A DNA stretch of 64,000 nucleotides from Siphonodentalium dalli (taxonomy: Eukaryota > Mollusca > Scaphopoda > Gadilida > Siphonodentaliidae). The notes under the pieces are model-generated. The model was not told where the DNA came from and ran no database searches. It saw nothing but the letters and a program-made list of their open reading frames with translations. A program made the translations under genes and the position numbers. Positions 1-10,031 of the stretch are shown piece by piece (positions within the stretch are counted from its first letter, which is position 1; the number at the start of each line of letters is the position of its first letter). The stretch covers positions 95,811,319-95,875,318 of the forward strand of contig CP136066.1 of assembly GCA_032622095.1 (NCBI GenBank). Reading direction: 5' to 3'.

Positions 1-2418
1 ATGTCTGATCATGCTGATTCACGAATGTGAGTTCTGAGTGTGACCTATTAGTCCAGAAACAGTAGGAATTGTAATTTTCAACATAACACAACTCAACTGT
101 TCCTCCTTTTGTGTCGTCATATTATTTCGCAGGTATTCGAATACATCTACGTCAGTGCACAATGAGTGTTGTTTTTTTTTTACTTGTAGTAATTTAGTGG
201 TTATTTTTCAAAAAGTGAAGGCTGCTTGTTATTTAAAAACAATCGCCTGCAAGCTGCAACTTCACGATTTCTGCTGATCCTGGCTTTCATTCACTTTTTC
301 TTTAAATATCTATAACTAAACTGGAAATATGGAACGCATTGCTTACCCCAGTTGCTTAAAACTCCGCTTCGGTGAGTATGATAGTATTATCCCCATTAAC
401 TCACACTTGACTATGCCAGCTGCATAATCACTCTTCGTGCTGACAAATTATTTTCCGGACTTTTTGTGCGTACTAATCTTCAAATTACAAATTCGAATCT
501 CATTCTCTTGTTGTCAATTGAAATACATGATATGCCAGCAAATCACTCCATGTAGTTTATATAAATTTCGGTAGTTCCGAGTCGGTAACGTTTACTTTAA
601 TCTTAAAACGACAGAAAGAACTAATGATTTTGGTTTGTCGGCTTTGAACTCTGAGAATATCACATCAATCATTTAGGCGAAAATACTGATAGAAACCAGG
701 AGGGGCAGAAAAAATTCTTCCGAACACTAGGCGGGGGTGGGTGGGTGGTTCAGCAGCCCGGCGTACACAATTTGTTCTGGCCCTGTTAATTTTGTCCTAG
801 AGTCATATTTCTTCAAAATAATGGGAAAAAAGGTTTTAAGAATGCTTCTAGTATGTAATTATGTATGCACTTAACTATTGGTAGGGTGTTTGAGTTCATC
901 ATCAGTTAATAATGAGGGATGACACCAAGGGGTAATAAAAAGGTCAGCTTGCTAAATGTTTTCACCAAGGGTCTATCAATGCACATGGACATGGACAGGC
1001 TCAGATTTAAATACTTCTATTAAAATCATTTATTCAACTTGATATAAATGTAACATAACACAATAATAGATTCTTCAAATAAATGTAAAATCTTCACTGA
1101 ACTCTTTAAATAAAACAAATTGATTATTCAAAAAAACATAATAAAATAAAACAAAGGTGTTAAAACAAACTTTGACCGATTTCAACAATATCCGATACAT
1201 GGGTATTGGATCACCTCTAGATGAGAGCTGTCAAATTTGAATGATTTTTTATGAAAAATATGGCCACTGGCAGCCATCTTGGATTTTACTCATTGCATCA
1301 CTAATCCTTTAATACACTCTGCAGAGCTTATCCCTCATCTGGTCATCACCAACCGGGTGCCTATTTCCCCCCGAATTTTGTATAAAAAAGGGGCTGCCAG
1401 CGGCCATCTTGGATTTTACTCTTTGTATGACCAAATCCTTTAGCACACCTTACAGGTTACATTTGTCATCCAATCGTCACCAAACTACATATGGATATTC
1501 GAAGTGACCTCTAGATGGGTGCCTCCCTTTTTTCCCCAAAATTTGTTTAAAACAAACATGGCCACCAGCAGCCATCTTGGATTTCAAATGTAAATCTATC
1601 AGCATACCCTACAGCCCACATTTATTGGAGAATTGTTTTGAAACTGTACAGTCTTGTTGTTAAATAAAAAGTAGGAATGCTCCTATAATCATGATAAGGA
1701 ACAATCACCGGGTAAGACCAGGAAAACTGAAGCAGTTTGGAGGGGGTAGGTCCCTATCTCAGAATCGGAAAAAAATTAAAATTAGGGGGTGGTGGGTACA
1801 CAGAGGGCGGAAAATATAAAAAAGCGCCCAGTGTCCGGAAATTGTTTTCTGAGCCCCCCCCCCACCCCTGTAGAAACTTGAAGAAATACTCTAAACGTCC
1901 AGTTTTGCGCCTAGAAATATTTTAAAAATAATTCTATAGTTCCAAATGTATATAACGGTGCTACTAACACAATGCTTTAAAATACCTGCATGATAGATTC
2001 TTGCGACATAATTTCATGATAGTTACAGGTAAAGTTCGGTAGCATCGCTACAGGTAGAACTACATAGAGCTTACAAACTCACGTATAGTTAGCTGTGGTG
2101 CAAATGCATTTTATGTGCATGATTCTGTTCATATATTCAGGCACCTTACCGTTTTCTGCGACGAAATGCCTGTAAAACATTAAAACACACATACCGTGCA
2201 AACTTACGAGTGTATATGAATGTACCCTTATACACCTACTTGTCAACAATTGATCACAACGTGATGTGTCCATTGTCACCCAGAGGTTGCAAGAGATGAG
2301 CGCATAGCCTTACAATACACTTGACCATTGATTGATGGATTTGGGCCAAAACGACAAACCATCACCTCAACAATATATAATATAGAAAAGTCCAATCATT
2401 CAAGGGAACGGTTGTGGG
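1..2418. other. Non-coding flank upstream of the Gly-rich gene
   Basis: No convincing gene. It holds a degenerate triplicated repeat (1,150-1,620) and otherwise AT-rich sequence. A 14-codon open stretch from ATG 329 ends at a consensus-like splice donor (CG then GTGAGT at 372) and could be a tiny first exon. Without donor use, the downstream frame is broken here by a 2-bp insertion relative to copy 2 (40,015-40,239). I regard that as weak. Confidence 0.5.
1150..1620. repeat. Three degenerate ~150-bp units with CCATCTTGGATTT cores
   Basis: Three successive blocks each contain a GGC(A/C)GCCATCTTGGATTT core (about 1,268, 1,400 and 1,568), followed by a conserved stretch with ATCCTTTA, CATC(T/A)GGTCATCACC-like sequence and a GGGTGCC(T) motif. 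The spacing is roughly 130-170 bp. The mirror copy lies at about 38,960-39,430. This is probably an old transposon-derived tandem repeat; the family is not recognised. Confidence 0.6.
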
Positions 2419-2425
2419 TATAAAA
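2419..2425 (+). promoter_or_regulatory. TATA box, candidate promoter of the Gly-rich gene (copy 1)
   Basis: TATAAAA sits 34 bp upstream of the A of a TCAGTT initiator-like motif at 2,451-2,456, which is normal TATA-to-start spacing. A good splice donor follows 45 bp later. Copy 2 keeps the box (38,180-38,186 on the minus strand) with a 2-bp insertion just after it. Inferred from motif spacing. Confidence 0.45.
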
Positions 2426-2452
2426 CGAAGCACAGCGAGGAAGTCACACATC

Positions 2453-2497
2453 AGTTTGCTTATTCTTGTGAACCTACGAGGAAATCCTTCTTTGAAA
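2453..2497 (+). other. Candidate 5'UTR exon 1 of the Gly-rich gene (copy 1)
   Basis: The exon would start at the initiator A and end before GTGAGT at 2,498. It contains no ATG. The next good acceptor in the same sense is TTTCAG at 5,404-5,409, two bases before the ATG of the Gly-rich protein. A short non-coding first exon with the start codon in exon 2 is common for small secreted animal proteins. The pairing of exons 1 and 2 is inference. Confidence 0.4.
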
Positions 2498-2564
2498 GTG
2501 AGTACAGTAATGCAGTGCACAATTAAGCCTTTGCGAGGGAAAACATAAATTAACCTTGTACATG

Positions 2565-3305
2565 TAACGATGCATGGGTATGAGATTTCAACCGGTGAAG
2601 TGTAATATTATGCACCTCACTCGTAAAACGAAACATTTTATGTTCCGACCATATAACTTATGTGGTGTTGAACTTGAAGTAGTGGACTCTATGAAATATC
2701 TTGGTGTTCAGATATCATCCGATCTAAGCTGCAACAAACATATAAATACGAGGCAAAGGCAAATCGCGATCTCGGACTTCTCAAAAGAAATCTTCATGGC
2801 TGTCACAAAGACATAAGAGAGAAAGCCTACTTCGGACTAGTTCTTCCGATAATTGAATATGCCTCCTCTGCGTGAGATCCTTATTACGACAACCTTATTC
2901 ACGAACTTGATCAAATTCGGCATATATTCTGTTCTGGAAACTATACATATGAACCTGGTCCAATAACCGCAATTCTAAATCATTTGGATTGGAAACGTCT
3001 CACCCAAAAGAAGAATAGAAAACAAGAATATTCTCTTCCGAAAAGGTCTCATTAAAGTATCATCTCTTCCTTTGGACAACCTAAAAAAAAACCCACCCGC
3101 TTAAAGTCGTCACGCCAAACTCGATTGTCGAGACATCCATTTTGGCTACTCTGACGTCTACAAATTCAGTTTCGTTCCGGATGTTGTGAGATTGTGGAAT
3201 AAACTTGAAAGTAAGACAGCACTATACGCATTTAATCCAGGATCCGCTGATACCTTCGCCAAGGATACCAGAAACCCAAACAATGGTAAACTAAATTGTA
3301 ATAAC
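2565..3305 (+). pseudogene. Non-LTR retrotransposon reverse transcriptase, C-terminal relic
   Basis: The translation from 2,574 reads GMRFQPVKCNIMHLTRK, then VELEVVDSMKYLGVQISSDL and NKHIN. This is the thumb-side region of jockey/CR1-type reverse transcriptases (the SKC, KYLGV and W-KHI blocks). The frame shifts near 2,790 and continues as HKDIREKAYFGLVLPIIEYA, with a TGA where the family has a Trp codon, and later keeps VVRLWNKL near 3,183. Palm catalytic motifs are absent, so it is 5'-truncated, frameshifted and dead. It lies in sense orientation in the candidate intron, and the same relic is at 37,298-38,038. Family recognition is by motif only; the clade is uncertain. Confidence 0.8.
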
Positions 3306-4617
3306 TAATTAACGTAAGCTTGACGCATGTGGGGTGCGATGATGTTTTTCAACGTAGCACTTTAACTAATCAAGGATTCAAGATATGAGGTCTTGGCCTA
3401 TATAATTACAATTAGTGGATGATATAGTCGAATCATTGTTATTTGATTCACTTTATGTTAGGTTTGTGGTGGTTTCTTTTAAAAGGTAGGTGAATTGCAT
3501 ATTTCTACAAATAATCTACTCTAATGAAATTTCATATGAATACATCAACGCCTTCACTGGTTAAACTGGAATTCGAGCTTCCAAATTCGGTGTGCGTAAT
3601 TTGGAAAGAGGTGTAAGATATGTTGACACATACACGAAATATTGATATGCGGGCTTCATATGCTAGGAAAAATAATTTTCATGGTCGCAGCCATTTTCGA
3701 TCTGTTATAAATTTTTCGCACAGAAGTGAACAAACGCTCTTTATTTATACCATATCATGCAAGAATAGACCAACACGGAACGCTCTTTTCTGAGTCATCA
3801 TGCGTTGCGAATGGTTGATTTTTGTTTGTTTGGGACACAAACACCGTGTACAAAGTTGCAAATGATTTCTCTATCGATACTCATTGCATTTAATAAATAT
3901 ATGACTGATGGTGTCTGTTGTAAATTTGGATTAATATTCATAAAAAATAACTACTTTGAGCAAGATTATTTTCCATTTCTATTTGATAACCCGACTGGAT
4001 TGTTTCACATCATTTTAATTGTTGAATCATTTGATGTGATATTGGCTGTAATTTCTAATGATACCGAACATGTGGCCATATCGTATGCAAATTTAATGAT
4101 GCGGATGTTAAAAGTAGACCATTTGAATGAATCGATTAATAATCAAATGTCTCAATGCTTGCTGTCGTGACGTCATGAATTTATCAAATCTAGAGACAAT
4201 TGAATGTTGGTAAAATTGAGTGATCATCGGCCAAACGGAAGAACACCAGGTTTGCCTTTTTGTGTTAAAGTATTATGTTATCTACGTTGAATAGTAAATT
4301 GTGTGGTGTCATATAAAATGTAAAATTGTCGGGTGGGTACCATTAGAAAAGTCGAAATAATTTTATTTTGCGTCGTGTTAGAGGTCAGAAACAACCGGAT
4401 TCTCAAATGGGAATAGTTCAGCCTCAAGATAATGTTTTTGGCCCCATAAATTCGGTGAGGGGGGCACATCGCCTCCTGTGGTGCGTAGACTATATCACGA
4501 GACATGCGAATCATGTACTATATATAATATATATAGTAAGCTCGTTAATGTATTAACAGTTGAAGATGAGCTCTGATAAGTTAGGCAACTTGTGCTCCCA
4601 TCCACTTTGTTCAGATA

Positions 4618-4723
4618 TTGACATGGGGATTTATCAACCCCAGGAAGTTAAATACTAATGATTCACCGAGGCCGCAGGCGTGGTGAATGTTAACTTCCAA
4701 GGGTTGATAAATCCTCATGTCAA
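4618..4723. repeat. Hairpin repeat with 34-nt stems and an inner ATTCACC/GGTGAAT stem
   Basis: The stems 4,618-4,651 and 4,690-4,723 are complementary at 31 of 34 positions (TTGACATG..GGATTTATCAACCC...GGAAGTTAA). The loop contains a second short stem, ATTCACC with GGTGAAT, around GAGGCC. Downstream sequence to about 5,040 resembles a diverged inverted relative at 9,051-9,452. This is likely one end of an unclassified non-autonomous transposon. Mirrors: 29,800-29,905 and 63,077-63,182. Confidence 0.75.
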
Positions 4724-5411
4724 CCTCGATATAATCCAATAGTGTTTTATTGTATGATCCACAATGTTATCAAGCCCAGTATGCCCGCGAAATACCTTAA
4801 TGACCCGTGATTGGATATATGAGCATGGATCCATCAAAATGTAAAACAATGTGATTTACTTGTCAATGGAAAATACACAGGGATTTACGATTCCTATTAA
4901 CAACTCATGACGTTGCGTGAGGTTGTTATTAACCCATCATTAATATTTATAGGAAAACCCGTTAGATATCGTGATTTTTCAACTCATTTTCCGTATGATT
5001 TAATATGGGACTTTAGAAGAACATTTATGATCATATAACAATGTGTATTGTGAGTCACAATAAATATTTTCAACAATGGTATGCATTTATTCAAATAATC
5101 GCGAGTTTCAGCTCGAGGGTCTTTCGGTGCCTAGAGCCTGTCCCCGCCCCAACAACATTATTCACGTATTGTTATCGTTTATCGTTATACATCTCCCCAG
5201 GCGGTGCAAGTAGAACGAGTGGCATGGGGATTGAGGTGTCTCGCCAACATTTTCGACAGCTGGAAATGTCATGGCAATTTTAAGCTATAGTCAGGATACA
5301 CAAACATTAAATATGATCTCCGGTATTATGTATGTATACCTTCATCAAGTTCATGGATTTTTTCTGGGATGACATAAAGTATATCTAACCAAAATATTAC
5401 TGGTTTCAGAC

Positions 5412-5835
5412 ATGAAATCTTCAGTTGCCCTCGCGATATTGTGCGTGATAGGTGTTGCCATTACACAATCGAACGCACGTTCCCACCGTCGTGGGAATTA
5501 CTTCCAAGGAGGTTATCCAGGAGGACCCCAAGGAGGATATACAGGAGGACTCCAAGGAGGATATCCAGGAGGACTCCAAGGAGGATATACAGGAGGATTC
5601 CAAGGAGGATATACAGGAGGATTACACGGAGGATATCAACGAGGACTCCAAGGAGGATATCCAGGAGGATTCCAAGGAGGATATCGAGGAAGATTCCAAG
5701 GAGGATATCCAGGAAGGTTCCAAGGAGGATATCCAGGAAGATTCCGAGGCAGTTTCATGGGAGGGTACAACCAGATAAACCAGAATGTCTTCCGTCCAAC
5801 CGGTCTCGGTCGCGGTCGAAGACCTTTTGGAAGAT
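5412..5835 (+). CDS. Secreted Gly/Tyr-rich repeat protein, main exon (copy 1)
   Basis: The acceptor TTTCAG ends two bases before the ATG. Residues 1-22 form a signal peptide (basic start, hydrophobic AILCVIGVAI core, likely cleavage after SNA). A short basic stretch (RSHRRGN) is followed by ten 8-residue units QGGYxGGx (residues 32-111), then RGSFMGGYNQ and a basic tail ending RRPFGR. The exon encodes 141 residues plus one base before a GTGAGT donor at 5,836. Joined to the exon at 6,271, the product is 182 residues. Composition resembles extracellular matrix proteins such as shell, byssus or cuticle glycine-rich proteins. I do not recognise a specific family and assign no function beyond secreted structural candidate. 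Without splicing the frame runs on 19 codons. Confidence 0.75.
5505..5744 (+). repeat. 24-bp coding minisatellite, 10 units (copy 1)
   Basis: Ten 24-bp units of the type CAAGGAGGATATCCAGGAGG plus four bases encode QGGYxGGx. Some units carry HGGYQRGL, QGGYRGRF or QGGYPGRF. Copies 2 and 3 have 9 and 11 units, so the array length changes in whole 8-codon steps. Confidence 0.9.
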
Positions 5836-6270
5836 GTGAGTATACAGTCATATACCTGGAAAACTTAGTAATATATAGGAAACCCCTTAATTAGTGACCG
5901 CGATAATACTGAAATGTCCATGGCCGTTCATAACTATACATTGCACTGTCAGAACGATTCTCGTGAACCCAGTGGACTTGGATCAGTCTTACTACAAAAC
6001 TTATTACTTATTACAAAACCTAATACTAAAGAAATTACATACATGTATGGGAGTTACCCAATATATAATTTTCTTTGTTGCACTAGCTGAATTTTTTGTT
6101 GTTGCCGCATTATACTTTGTTTAGTGAGGCATCGCCAGACCTGGCCACAACTCCCACCACACATCAGAGCATCAACCCAGTACTTATCACGCACCCTCAG
6201 TAATCAGTAATCAAGATCCCATTGAATCATTTACATGTATATATATAAGATGGACTAAATGACATCGCAG

Positions 6271-6395
6271 ATTATTGCTCCGGATTCAACGCCCCACCGT
6301 TGTCCAACCCGCTCCAATTGTATACACATTATAAATACACCAACTATATATTCGCGGTGCCTCTCGGTGTTTATCTGGGACCGGGACAAATCTAA
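6271..6395 (+). CDS. Gly-rich protein, terminal exon 3a (copy 1)
   Basis: The acceptor CATCGCAG precedes 6,271. With the single base carried over from exon 2, the frame reads YYCSGFNAPPLSNPLQ, then LYTHYKYTNYIF and AVPLGVYLGPGQI, and stops at TAA 6,393-6,395: 41 residues rich in Tyr and Pro. The phase fits the exon 2 donor exactly. AATAAA follows at 6,700. A branch-like CTAAAT lies upstream, but the polypyrimidine tract is poor. The adjacent unit repeats the same frame with a length change in whole codons. Another open frame, with Cys residues (CRHLC), exists but does not match the donor phase. Joining is inferred and needs transcript evidence. Confidence 0.5.
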
Positions 6396-6699
6396 GTGTC
6401 GGCACTTGTGTACCAATCCCAATTGTTGTATGTATATATACATGTATATATGGCGATATAACATGTTTAAACTAAATTCATATACATGTTATTTTGAGGT
6501 CAGGCGTATACTGAATTCAACTATTATAGGTCAAATGAATATCGATGTTTTGTGAATTCGATACAAGAGGCATAACACAACATGTTATTTAAAAACAAAA
6601 TATTAAAAACAGTGTAAAATTAAATCGGTACCATGTTTGTTTATGTGACGACATATCATGTATCGATCCATACGGAAATTAATCATGATGGCACATGAT

Positions 6700-6705
6700 A
6701 ATAAA
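6700..6705 (+). terminator. Poly(A) signal AATAAA after exon 3a
   Basis: AATAAA occurs in the conserved context GATAATAAAGCCACC at the end of tandem unit 1. The same context ends unit 2 and a third remnant. Confidence 0.45.
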
Positions 6706-6718
6706 GCCACCATCGCAG

Positions 6719-6849
6719 ATTATTGCTCCGGATTCAACGCCCCACCGTTGTCCAACCCGTTCCAAGTGTATGCACATTATAAATACACCAACTATATATT
6801 CGCCTTGTCGATTAGGTCGGTGCCTCTCGGTGTTTATCTGGGACCGTGA
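6719..6849 (+). CDS. Gly-rich protein, alternative terminal exon 3b (copy 1)
   Basis: This second tandem unit repeats the exon behind the same CATCGCAG acceptor. It reads YYCSGFNAPPLSNPFQ, then VYAHYKYTNYIF, an extra LSIRS encoded by a 15-bp insertion, and VPLGVYLGP. A G-to-T change (GGGAC to GTGAC) makes TGA at 6,847-6,849, three residues earlier than in the other copies. Its upstream sequence is the 3'UTR end of unit 1, so it lacks a clear branch site of its own. It could be an alternative last exon or an unused duplicate. Confidence 0.42.
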
Positions 6850-7164
6850 CAAATCTAAGTGTCGGCACTTGTGTACCAATCCCAATTTGTTGTATGTATA
6901 TATACATGTATATATGGCGATAAAACACGTTTAAACTAAATTCATATACATGTTATTTTGAGGTCAGGCGTATACTGAATTCAATTATTATAGGTCAAAT
7001 GAATATCGATGTTTTGTGAATTCGATACAAGAGGCATAACACAACATGTTATTTAAAAACAAAATATTAAAAACAGTGTAAAATTAAATCGGTACCATGT
7101 TTGTTTATGTGACGACATATCATGTATAGATCCATACGGAAAATTAGTCATGATGGCACATGAT

Positions 7165-7170
7165 AATAAA
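7165..7170 (+). terminator. Poly(A) signal AATAAA after exon 3b
   Basis: Same GATAATAAAGCCACC context as at 6,700, ending tandem unit 2. Confidence 0.45.
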
Positions 7171-7207
7171 GCCACCAACATTCAACTGGTCTCAATTTTG
7201 TTATTAA

Positions 7208-8774
7208 CCCTTTCAGTGCCAAGTCCGATTTTTGTATCAACCTATATTTCCTTGATCATTTTTCAAATTTATTGATTATAATAATGTGATACATTGATGG
7301 AAAGAGCTCTTAGGGTGGATAAACACATGCATGTAATCTCTGTAAATGTCGTGTATTTGTCATTTTACATGGAACATAAAGACCATGTAATATGTGTCCG
7401 CTGACAACCCAATCCTTGCGCCTATGTTTGACCACAGTGAGCCAAGATCTGAACGTGCAGAGAGCCGTTGACTGAACGAAGTCGTCAGGCCGCTTAAAAT
7501 AATTTTTCGCGCGATAACCCAAATGTTGGACTTTCTGTTTAAATCATTGTCAACCTTCTCTTGATGTTTATACCAGCGATGGCCCCAGGATTTCCCCAAC
7601 ACAGAGACTATGATCCGCAACATGGGGGGGGGGGGCTATATTATCCCGGAAGCTACGGACTGACCATGTCATATTTCCTCGACGGGTGGGTGGGACATGT
7701 AGCACCCTGATTCATGACCCCCATCCATGAAGCCACGAAGCCACTCCTGACTTATAAATATTGTAGTTGACAGTCATTTCTGTCACTTTCCTTTCTTGTG
7801 TTATATATGTATACGCAAAGTTTGCAACTATGGAGTATTTCAGTTAAACATATTGTACATTTATGCCCAGATTATCCCGGCTGATACATTCAACTAAATC
7901 CCTTAGTTATTCGAAGCTTTCGAGAACCAGCCCCCTCCCCAATCATGGATTATGGTCCAACATGTTATAATTCAAGCGTGTACAAGCTAAAATTGTGACA
8001 GTTAGGAACTTGTTCAACCTTTGGTTTGAGAAACATATACTGTTATGTAAATTATGGGTGAAAAATGTGGGGGGTGTCACTCTTTTTACTTTCAACGCTG
8101 TACCTGCATTAATTTTTTGACGCTGTAATTGATATTTGCGTGGAAATCCCAATTGAATGTTATCACATGAGCTCCCTGAAACTATCCGAGGAATCTCAAC
8201 GAACCGGTATTGGCAGTCTTAATTTTCCAATGCCTGTTATTCAAGACATGAGAGCACCGTATCGGATTGTTAAAGGGACATTAAACACTCGTGTATCACA
8301 ATCGCCCTAAAAGAGCTTCAAATTCTGCACATTTTATTTTTATTTTGGATGACGCTGAAATGACGAGAAACAAATCAAGTATAAAATCGACGGACTCAAA
8401 TCCACTTTTCGAAATGAATTAAAACTCGTGAAAAACAGCAACAGATATCAGACAGGATTTATTCATTTCGGCATCCATGAAAGAAGTTATGACTGGCCTG
8501 AAATTTCTTGATAGCAGTTAGTTTGATAATGGCTTATAACTGCTCACTTGTCTCACCTATTGAAATTGTCCGATCGCGCTCAGGCGACTAATGCTATCAA
8601 TGATTGGTGTGACCATGTAAAATACATGGATTTTACATACAGAAATTACATGCATGTGTGTATCCACCCTTAGAGCTCTTTCCATCAATGTATCACATTA
8701 TTATAATCAATAAATTTGAAAAATGATCAAGGAATTATGGGTTGATACAAAAATCGGACTTGACACTGAAAGGG
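7208..8774. mobile_element. piggyBac-like MITE (TTAA-flanked), interrupted at its centre
   Basis: The element is bounded by TTAA at 7,204-7,207 and 8,775-8,778. Its ends, CCCTTTCAGTGCCAAGTCCG and the matching CGGACTTGACACTGAAAGGG, are long inverted repeats continuing about 100 bp to a GAGCTC palindrome. TTAA target duplication with CCC termini is typical of piggyBac-type elements. No transposase is present. A 1,357-bp TTA-flanked element splits it. Classification is by termini only. Confidence 0.65.
7313..8669. mobile_element. Harbinger-like non-autonomous element (TTA-flanked)
   Basis: The terminal inverted repeats start GGGTGGAT(A/C)(C/A)ACATGCATGTAAT and end TACATGCATGTGTGTATCCACCC. TTA lies on both sides (7,310-7,312 and 8,670-8,672). 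A 3-bp TTA/TAA target and G-rich ends fit PIF/Harbinger. Internal open stretches such as 7,360-7,623 on the minus strand show no transposase motif. Further copies: 25,876-27,236, 59,142-60,503 and the separate insertion 52,576-53,942. It contains a poly-G tract near 7,624. Confidence 0.6.
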
Positions 8775-8935
8775 TTAAAACAAAATATTAAAAACAGTGT
8801 AAAATTAAATCGGTACCATGTTTGTTTATGTGACGACATATCATGTCTCGATCCGTGCGGAAAATAAGTCATGATGGCACAAAATAATAAAGCCACCAAC
8901 CTTCAATTGCATGGTCTGAATTTTGTTATCAATGA
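8775..8935 (+). repeat. Third, truncated 3'UTR/poly(A) unit
   Basis: It matches the last part of the tandem terminal-exon units (from AAAATATTAAAAACAGTG to AATAAAGCCACCAAC, with AATAAA at 8,886-8,891). The sequence after it also matches the sequence after unit 2, so the array once had a third unit whose exon part is missing next to the MITE. Confidence 0.7.
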
Positions 8936-9546
8936 TCGATTGATTGATCATGGTAATGCCATTTAGAAAGGCAACCGTGTGTCATTATGAACTAAAATAA
9001 GCCAGCGCAAAAGGTTGCAAAACAAATTTTATCAGTAGACTGATAATTTGCTTTATTATATGATCATTAAATTTCTCCGGCGAACCCTATAGCAATTGAT
9101 TGGCGTGGCCGGGTTGATAAATCACGATATTAACCCGGCGCGGGGTTAATAACAAAATATGTGTTACGTCAGGCATAAGAGGTGGCTGTCCAATCATGTT
9201 ACGCATAACTTTGCAACCAGCCAATCAAAATTGCTTATACATAATTCATTTGTCGTTGATTTTCGGAAGAGAGAACAGTAAATCTGCTGTTTGTTGAATA
9301 TATTTGTCTCTTCAACCCCTATAGTAGTACTCTAATTGGCTACCAGGTAAAGAATGCCGCTAGTTCATATAATAAAACAGATTGGAGGCTAATATTCACC
9401 TTGGCCTGTGGCCTCGGTGAATATTAACTTCCTCGAGTTATCCTCATGTCAACCTCGAAACGAGTATAATTTGGCTGTTCATCTGGGATGCGCGATCCCA
9501 TAGTGTCTTCAAACCAGGGAAATGGAGGACTTAGCACTGTATAATA
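8936..9546. repeat. Diverged hairpin-repeat family member (9,051-9,452) and flanks
   Basis: In reverse sense, 9,452 to 9,051 shows the same ordered blocks as 4,618-5,040: TTGACATGAGGAT, GGAAGTTAATATTCACC with GAGGCC, TGTTTTATTATATGA, GTTATTAACCC, TAATATCGTGATTTATCAACCC and a TGATCATATAA end. It is strongly diverged and oppositely oriented. There is no gene here. Confidence 0.55.
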
Positions 9547-10031
9547 GTTAAAAGCCCACTTAATTTTTGAACACCCAGATAACATTATATAAAATATACA
9601 CCATATTATATACCATTTGAAAGAGAAAACTCCAAAACATCGTATTATCAACTTATCCGGTGTAATAAACTGAAGACATGTTGTTGTTGTTGAGTTGCCA
9701 ACGCGTTTTTGTCATCTATGTTGCAGTAAAAAGCAGTATTATTTTCAATGCAGGGGGAATAACTCTATATATTAAAGATAGAGTTCTTCCCCTTCCATTG
9801 AAAAAGTTTGAATTCTGTTGCATTCTGGGATCCAGAGGGGGGACGAAGTATTTCTATGATTTTTGCAGTTTTATATTTCTCTGTGGGCATCTTCTGAGAC
9901 ACAGATGTGTCAAATAGTGATGAATTATAGTATTTTAATCATATTTTATGGCATAGATTGTTATTAAAATCGTATATCAAGTCGCTATAAAAAAACTAAT
10001 CGCCGACTCGAAAATTAAGTGGGCCTTTAAA
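9547..10031. mobile_element. Short TIR element with GCCCACTTAATTTT ends
   Basis: The left end TTAAAAGCCCACTTAATTTT and the right end AAAATTAAGTGGGCCTTTAA are inverted repeats about 485 bp apart. Inside is a hairpin (GGGGGAATAACTCTA paired with TAGAGTTCTTCCCC, about 9,750-9,795). The target duplication is unclear (possibly TTAA). Mirrors: 24,534-25,016 and 57,748-58,234. There is no convincing coding sequence, although short frames are open. Confidence 0.55.

Larger units (their letters stand above)
2498..5409 (+). other. Candidate intron 1 of the Gly-rich gene
   Basis: A donor at 2,498 and an acceptor at 5,408-5,409 bound 2.9 kb. It holds a degraded reverse transcriptase fragment in sense orientation (2,565-3,305) and a hairpin repeat (4,618-4,723). 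Other open stretches (3,805-4,170 and 5,041-5,283) are not convincingly coding: the first is frameshifted in copy 3 by an extra C near 63,769. In copy 2 this intron carries the 6.1-kb foldback element. Confidence 0.4.
6263..7176 (+). repeat. Tandem duplication of terminal exon, 3'UTR and poly(A) signal
   Basis: Unit 1 (6,263-6,710) and unit 2 (6,711-7,176) are nearly identical. Each begins at CATCGCAG (splice acceptor) and ends just after AATAAAGCCACC. The main difference is a 15-bp in-frame insertion in unit 2. The duplication is present in all three copies of the segment, so it predates the segmental duplication. Confidence 0.9.

Noticed and set aside
3805-4170. 121-residue frame, Phe/Ile-rich
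   Set aside because: Frameshifted by an extra C in copy 3 and AT-rich with no motif. It lies in the candidate intron.
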